Assembly (NCBI GenBank): GCA_963808455.1
Contig: CAWEHT010000086.1
Location: 1-10,091, forward strand
DNA from: CAWEHT01 sp963808455
GTDB taxonomy: Bacteria; Chloroflexota; Anaerolineae; CG2-30-64-16
DNA length: 10,091 bases
Direction: 5' to 3'
The notes under the pieces were generated by a model. It did not search any database. It saw nothing but the letters and a program-made list of their open reading frames with translations, and had not been told where the DNA came from. Below are positions 7,821 to 10,091 of the stretch, one piece after another. The position numbers and the translations under genes are program-made. Numbering within the stretch: the stretch's first letter is position 1; the number at the start of each line of letters is the position of its first letter.

Positions 7821-7859
7821 CGCGCCGTGCCTGTTGGGCCGGGGCGCGACTAACCCCGG
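7821..7859 (+). promoter_or_regulatory. serS leader with two mutually exclusive hairpins
   Basis: CGCGCC (7821-7826) can pair with GGCGCG (7843-7848), with an inner GCC/GGC stem at 7829-7831/7837-7839. Alternatively CCGGGG (7839-7844) pairs with CCCCGG (7854-7859) as a 6-bp all-GC stem ending 2 bases before the GGAG ribosome-binding site (7862-7865). The stems share bases 7843-7844, so both cannot form fully at once. No T-run or T-box sequence follows. A regulatory role is only a possibility. Confidence 0.3.
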
Positions 7860-7870
7860 ATGGAGAGAAT

Positions 7871-9202
7871 ATGCTTGACATAAAGCTCATACGGGACAAC
7901 CCCGATCGGGTCGTGGCGGCAATGGCCACACTGCAGGCTGACGACGCGCCGGTGCGAGAAGCGCTGCGGCTGGATGAGCACCGACGCGAGATCCTGACGC
8001 GCGTAGAACGGCTGCGGGCCGAGCGTAACGCCGGCTCTAAGCGGATCGGCCAGCTGATTCGTGAAGGCCAGCGTGAAGAAGCCGCAGCTCAGTCGGCACA
8101 CATGGCGGCGACGGGGGAAGAGATAAAGCAGCTCGAGGAAGAGCTGGTCGGCGTAGACGAGGCTTTCAACGATGCGATGTTGCGCATTCCTAATCTGCCG
8201 CATCCCAGCGTGCCCATCGGGAAGGACGAGCGCGAAAACGTCATAGTGCGTGAGGAAGGCGAGCGTCCCGTTTTCGATTTTGAGCCCAGGCCGCATTGGG
8301 AGCTGGGCGCGGACCTGGACATCATCGACTTCGAACGCGGTGTCAAGCTGAGCGGCAGCCGCTTCTACGTATTGAAAGGGTTGGGAGCACGCTTGCAACG
8401 TGGCTTGATCAACTGGATGCTGGATCTGCACATCCAGAAGCACGGCTATACCGAAATTTACCCGCCGTATATGGTGAAGCGTGATATCCTTGTCGGCACG
8501 GGTAACCTACCGAAGTTCGGAGAGAATCTCTATCACGACGCGGAGGAGGACTACTGGTGGATTCCCACCGCGGAGGTCCCGGTAACCAATCTATATCGTG
8601 ACGAGATCCTCGATGGCGATAAACTGCCCATCCATCACGTTGCCTATACGGCCTGCTTCCGGCGCGAGAAGATGAGTGCAGGGCGCGACGTGCGCGGGAT
8701 CAAGCGGGGCCACCAGTTCGACAAGGTCGAGATGGTGAAGTTCGTTTATCCAGAGACGTCAATGGACGAGCTAGAGCGGCTCATCGATGACGCCGAGGAC
8801 GTTTGCCGCGAGCTTGGCATCCCTCATCGGATTGTTCAGATGTGCACAGGGGATCTTAGCTTTGTCGCTGCCATCAAGTATGACGTCGAAATGTGGGCAC
8901 CCGGTTGCCGAGAATGGCTGGAAGTGAGCTCGTGCAGCAATTTTATGGACTTCCAAGCCCGCCGAGCCAACATCCGGTTCAGGCGTGAGCCAGGTGCGAG
9001 GCCCGAGTACGTTCATACGTTGAATGGGTCCGGGCTGGCGTTGCCGCGGGTCTTGATTGCCCTGTTGGAGACTTATCAACAGCGAGATGGCTCGATCACC
9101 ATCCCCGAAGCGCTGCGACCATACGTGGGAACGGATCGTTTGCCGGCAGGGCGGGATGGTGGACGCGATAGGGGAGACCATACACCTGCGGCTCGACCAT
9201 AA
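7871..9202 (+). CDS. serS: Seryl-tRNA synthetase
   Basis: SerRS, a class II aminoacyl-tRNA synthetase, charges tRNA-Ser (and tRNA-Sec where present) with serine in the cytoplasm. The 443 residues begin with the typical MLDIKLIRDNPD and a long antiparallel coiled-coil arm (about 30-100) that grips the long variable arm of tRNA-Ser. The catalytic domain shows TAEVP (233-237, serine pocket), motif 2 from Arg264 (FRREKMSAGRD) to the HQFDKVEMVKF strand, and motif 3 from Asn385 (NGSGLALPR, Arg393). The ATG at 7871 is chosen because GGAG lies 5 bases upstream and the family N-terminus starts exactly there; the frame is open further upstream but reads as nonsense. After LRPYVG there is an Arg/Gly-rich tail of about 20 residues, longer than the usual short ending. 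Two serine tRNA genes lie immediately downstream. Confidence 0.98.
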   Translation: MLDIKLIRDNPDRVVAAMATLQADDAPVREALRLDEHRREILTRVERLRAERNAGSKRIGQLIREGQREEAAAQSAHMAATGEEIKQLEEELVGVDEAFNDAMLRIPNLPHPSVPIGKDERENVIVREEGERPVFDFEPRPHWELGADLDIIDFERGVKLSGSRFYVLKGLGARLQRGLINWMLDLHIQKHGYTEIYPPYMVKRDILVGTGNLPKFGENLYHDAEEDYWWIPTAEVPVTNLYRDEILDGDKLPIHHVAYTACFRREKMSAGRDVRGIKRGHQFDKVEMVKFVYPETSMDELERLIDDAEDVCRELGIPHRIVQMCTGDLSFVAAIKYDVEMWAPGCREWLEVSSCSNFMDFQARRANIRFRREPGARPEYVHTLNGSGLALPRVLIALLETYQQRDGSITIPEALRPYVGTDRLPAGRDGGRDRGDHTPAARP

Positions 9203-9208
9203 TCGTTT

Positions 9209-9237
9209 TTGACACGGTCTCGGCGGCGTGATACAAT
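9209..9237 (+). promoter_or_regulatory. Consensus promoter of the tRNA cluster
   Basis: A perfect TTGACA (9209-9214), a 17-base spacer and TACAAT (9232-9237) give a near-ideal sigma70 promoter just after the serS stop. The predicted start near 9244 lies about 23 bases before the first tRNA, so the tRNAs can be transcribed independently of serS. Confidence 0.8.
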
Positions 9238-9266
9238 CGGGTCGTCGTGAGAGAGAGGCTCCCTGA

Positions 9267-9354
9267 GGAGGGATGGCCGAGTGGTCTATGGCGGCGGTCT
9301 TGAAAACCGTTAGGGCGTAAGCTCTCGGGGGTTCGAATCCCTCTCCCTCCGCCA
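9267..9354 (+). tRNA. tRNA-Ser (anticodon UGA), CCA encoded
   Basis: An 88-base class II tRNA. The acceptor GGAGGGA (9267-9273) pairs with TCCCTCC (9344-9350), followed by discriminator G and an encoded CCA (9352-9354). The anticodon stem GCGGT/ACCGT encloses CTTGAAA with anticodon TGA at 9301-9303. A long variable arm follows, and the T-arm is GGGGG-TTCGAAT-CCCTC-like. It reads UCA (and wobble) serine codons and is a substrate of the adjacent serS product. Confidence 0.95.
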
Positions 9355-9373
9355 GATGTTTGGGACTTGACAG

Positions 9374-9466
9374 GGGGAGGTCGCATAGCCTGGTCGAGTG
9401 CGCCCGCCTGCTAAGTGGGTATAGGTGAATTTACACCTATCGCGGGTTCAAATCCCGCCCTCCCCG
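9374..9466 (+). tRNA. tRNA-Ser (anticodon GCU), no encoded CCA
   Basis: A 93-base class II tRNA. The acceptor GGGGAGG (9374-9380) pairs with CCTCCCC (9459-9465), with discriminator G at 9466 and then CCT, so the CCA must be added enzymatically. The anticodon stem CCCGC/GTGGG encloses CTGCTAA with anticodon GCT at 9410-9412. A long variable arm hairpin (TAGGTG/CACCTA) and a T-arm GCGGG-TTCAAAT-CCCGC are clear. It reads AGC/AGU serine codons. Confidence 0.95.
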
Positions 9467-9484
9467 CCTGGTTTCTGCTCTTGT

Positions 9485-9557
9485 GTCCCAGTAGCTCAGT
9501 GGATAGAGCGCTTCCCTGCGGAGGAAGAGGCCACAGGTTCAAATCCTGTCTGGGATA
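9485..9557 (+). tRNA. tRNA-Arg (anticodon GCG), no encoded CCA
   Basis: A 73-base class I tRNA. The acceptor GTCCCAG (9485-9491) pairs with CTGGGAT (9550-9556, one G-U pair), with discriminator A at 9557 and no encoded CCA. The anticodon stem CTTCC/GGAAG encloses CTGCGGA, giving anticodon GCG at 9518-9520. The T-arm is ACAGG-TTCAAAT-CCTGT. It would read CGC/CGU arginine codons without needing inosine, unlike the ACG-anticodon tRNA common in bacteria. Confidence 0.93.
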
Positions 9558-9933
9558 CTGAAGAAAGGCCCCCACATGGGGGCTTTTCTATTGTGTGCCA
9601 GGCTTGCCAAAGTGTTTCTTGCATCGAGGTCTTGACCCACAAATCATTGATTTCCTGGGCCTCGAGGAGTCGGGAAAGAGTGGTGCTGATAAAGGTGATG
9701 CGGCGCAGTCGTCGGCTAGGAATGGCGTTTGCCAGCGGGCGAAGTGGTCCGATCAAGACCTTGAAATAGGGATCGCCGGCTCGAGGGTGGTCCGGTTCGT
9801 CGGGGATCAGCGCAAGCCGCGGCAGCACTCGATAGCCCTGAACTGGAGCCATCCATCGCACGCTCCAGCGGTCGCTAGGCGGGAAGGCACCGGTCTGATA
9901 GAATGCCAGATACTCGGCACCGACCCTCCGCGG
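9496..9933 (-). pseudogene. Right-edge gene of unknown function, C-terminal part (frame-shifted)
   Basis: Read from 9933 down this frame gives PRRVGAEYLAFYQTGAFPPS, then a Pro/Arg-rich, strand-like region (YRVLPRLALIPDEPDHPRAG, YFKVLIGPLRPL) and RRITFISTTLSRLLEAQEINDLW. I recall proteins of this pattern (EYLAFY, then RRITFxxTT and EINDL near the C-terminus) in thermophilic and Chloroflexota genomes, but no function. It continues the frame that enters from the window edge; one base seems missing at the junction around 9934-9933. The open frame runs on through the terminator hairpin and into the complement of tRNA-Arg, stopping at 9496. The last roughly 30 residues (including QTGFEPVASS, a typical antisense-tRNA reading) are unlikely to be real, so the true end is probably near 9600. 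Confidence 0.6.
9564..9587 (+). terminator. Intrinsic terminator of the tRNA cluster (possibly bidirectional)
   Basis: GCCCCC-ACAT-GGGGGC (9568-9583) is a 6-bp stem followed by TTTT and preceded by AAAG, so the helix can extend through the A/T flanks. It lies 10 bases after tRNA-Arg. On the minus strand the same hairpin is followed by CTTTCTT, so it could also end the transcript of the right-edge gene. Confidence 0.88.
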
Positions 9934-10091
9934 GCGCGCGCGAGGGGTATGCGGTACCACCCCTGTTCGCGCGCCCGCGCAAGATCGGCCTGCTCTTTCA
10001 GGACGACGACCAGCACCGGCGCTTCACCGTCCTCAACGCCTGGAAGCATGGACAACAACCAAGGGGCATCGACATTTGAAGGGCTAAGCGA
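9934..10091 (-). CDS. Right-edge gene of unknown function, N-terminal part, cut by the window
   Basis: The frame is open from the right window edge. It reads SLSPSNVDAPWLLSMLPGVE, then VLVVVLKEQADLARAREQGW and YRIPLARA. After that it degenerates, while the continuation PRRVGAEYLAFY appears in the next frame. The VLVVVLKEQADL strand-helix followed by GWYRIP looks like the start of a small folded domain. An ATG at 10049 and a TTG at 10058 are possible starts without clear ribosome-binding sites, so the gene probably begins beyond the window. Adding one C to the minus-strand CCC at 9934-9932 would restore RIPLARA-PRRVGAEY. Function is unknown. Confidence 0.6.

Noticed and set aside
7789..7870. 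T-box riboswitch upstream of serS
   Set aside because: Synthetase leaders in some Gram-positives have one, but the leader is only about 75 bases, has no TGGNACCGCG-like T-box and no terminator T-run.
9096..9386. Minus-strand frame of 96 codons over the end of serS and tRNA-Ser
   Set aside because: It contains the GRGIRTPESL-type peptide that results from translating the complement of a tRNA-Ser gene, and it overlaps serS.
9425..9769. Plus-strand frame of 114 codons across the tRNA genes
   Set aside because: The VAQWIERFPAEEEATGSNPV stretch is a well-known artefact of translating a tRNA gene, and the frame runs across two tRNAs and a terminator.

Overview
The window is a high-GC bacterial chromosome segment dominated by housekeeping genes. 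The gene set and the style of several lineage-restricted proteins suggest a member of the Chloroflexota (Anaerolineae-like). The best clues are the two-membrane-segment protein whose first helix is followed by a WPVTYTDALP-type motif, and the glycine-rich linker in TopA. This placement is inferred from remembered family style, not from a search.

Layout. (1) Plus strand, 34-5971: a tightly packed run of topA (DNA topoisomerase I), a Xer-type tyrosine recombinase starting 2 bases after the topA stop, an M24 (Xaa-Pro type) peptidase overlapping the recombinase end by 14 bases, then after 77 bases a two-membrane-segment protein of unknown function. (2) Minus strand, 7635-6045: a 138-residue protein of unknown function followed 12 bases later by a dGTPase-like HD-domain hydrolase, converging on the first block. 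(3) A 235-base divergent intergenic region with two back-to-back sigma70-like promoters and a structured serS leader. (4) Plus strand, 7871-9557: serS (seryl-tRNA synthetase), then a consensus promoter and three tRNA genes, Ser(UGA), Ser(GCU) and Arg(GCG), closed by a strong intrinsic terminator. The synthetase thus sits directly beside two of its own substrates. (5) Minus strand, 10091-about 9600: a partial gene of unknown function entering from the right.

The most striking property is that four of the eight protein genes (recombinase, two-membrane-segment protein, dGTPase, right-edge gene) are each split by a single frame change, while topA, the M24 peptidase, serS and the 138-residue gene read through cleanly. 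In three cases the break can be placed at or next to a 2-3 base run, and adding or removing one base restores a protein that looks continuous. Sequencing or assembly indels are the simplest explanation; true gene decay is the alternative. No convincing novel multi-gene system, CRISPR array or mobile element was seen.
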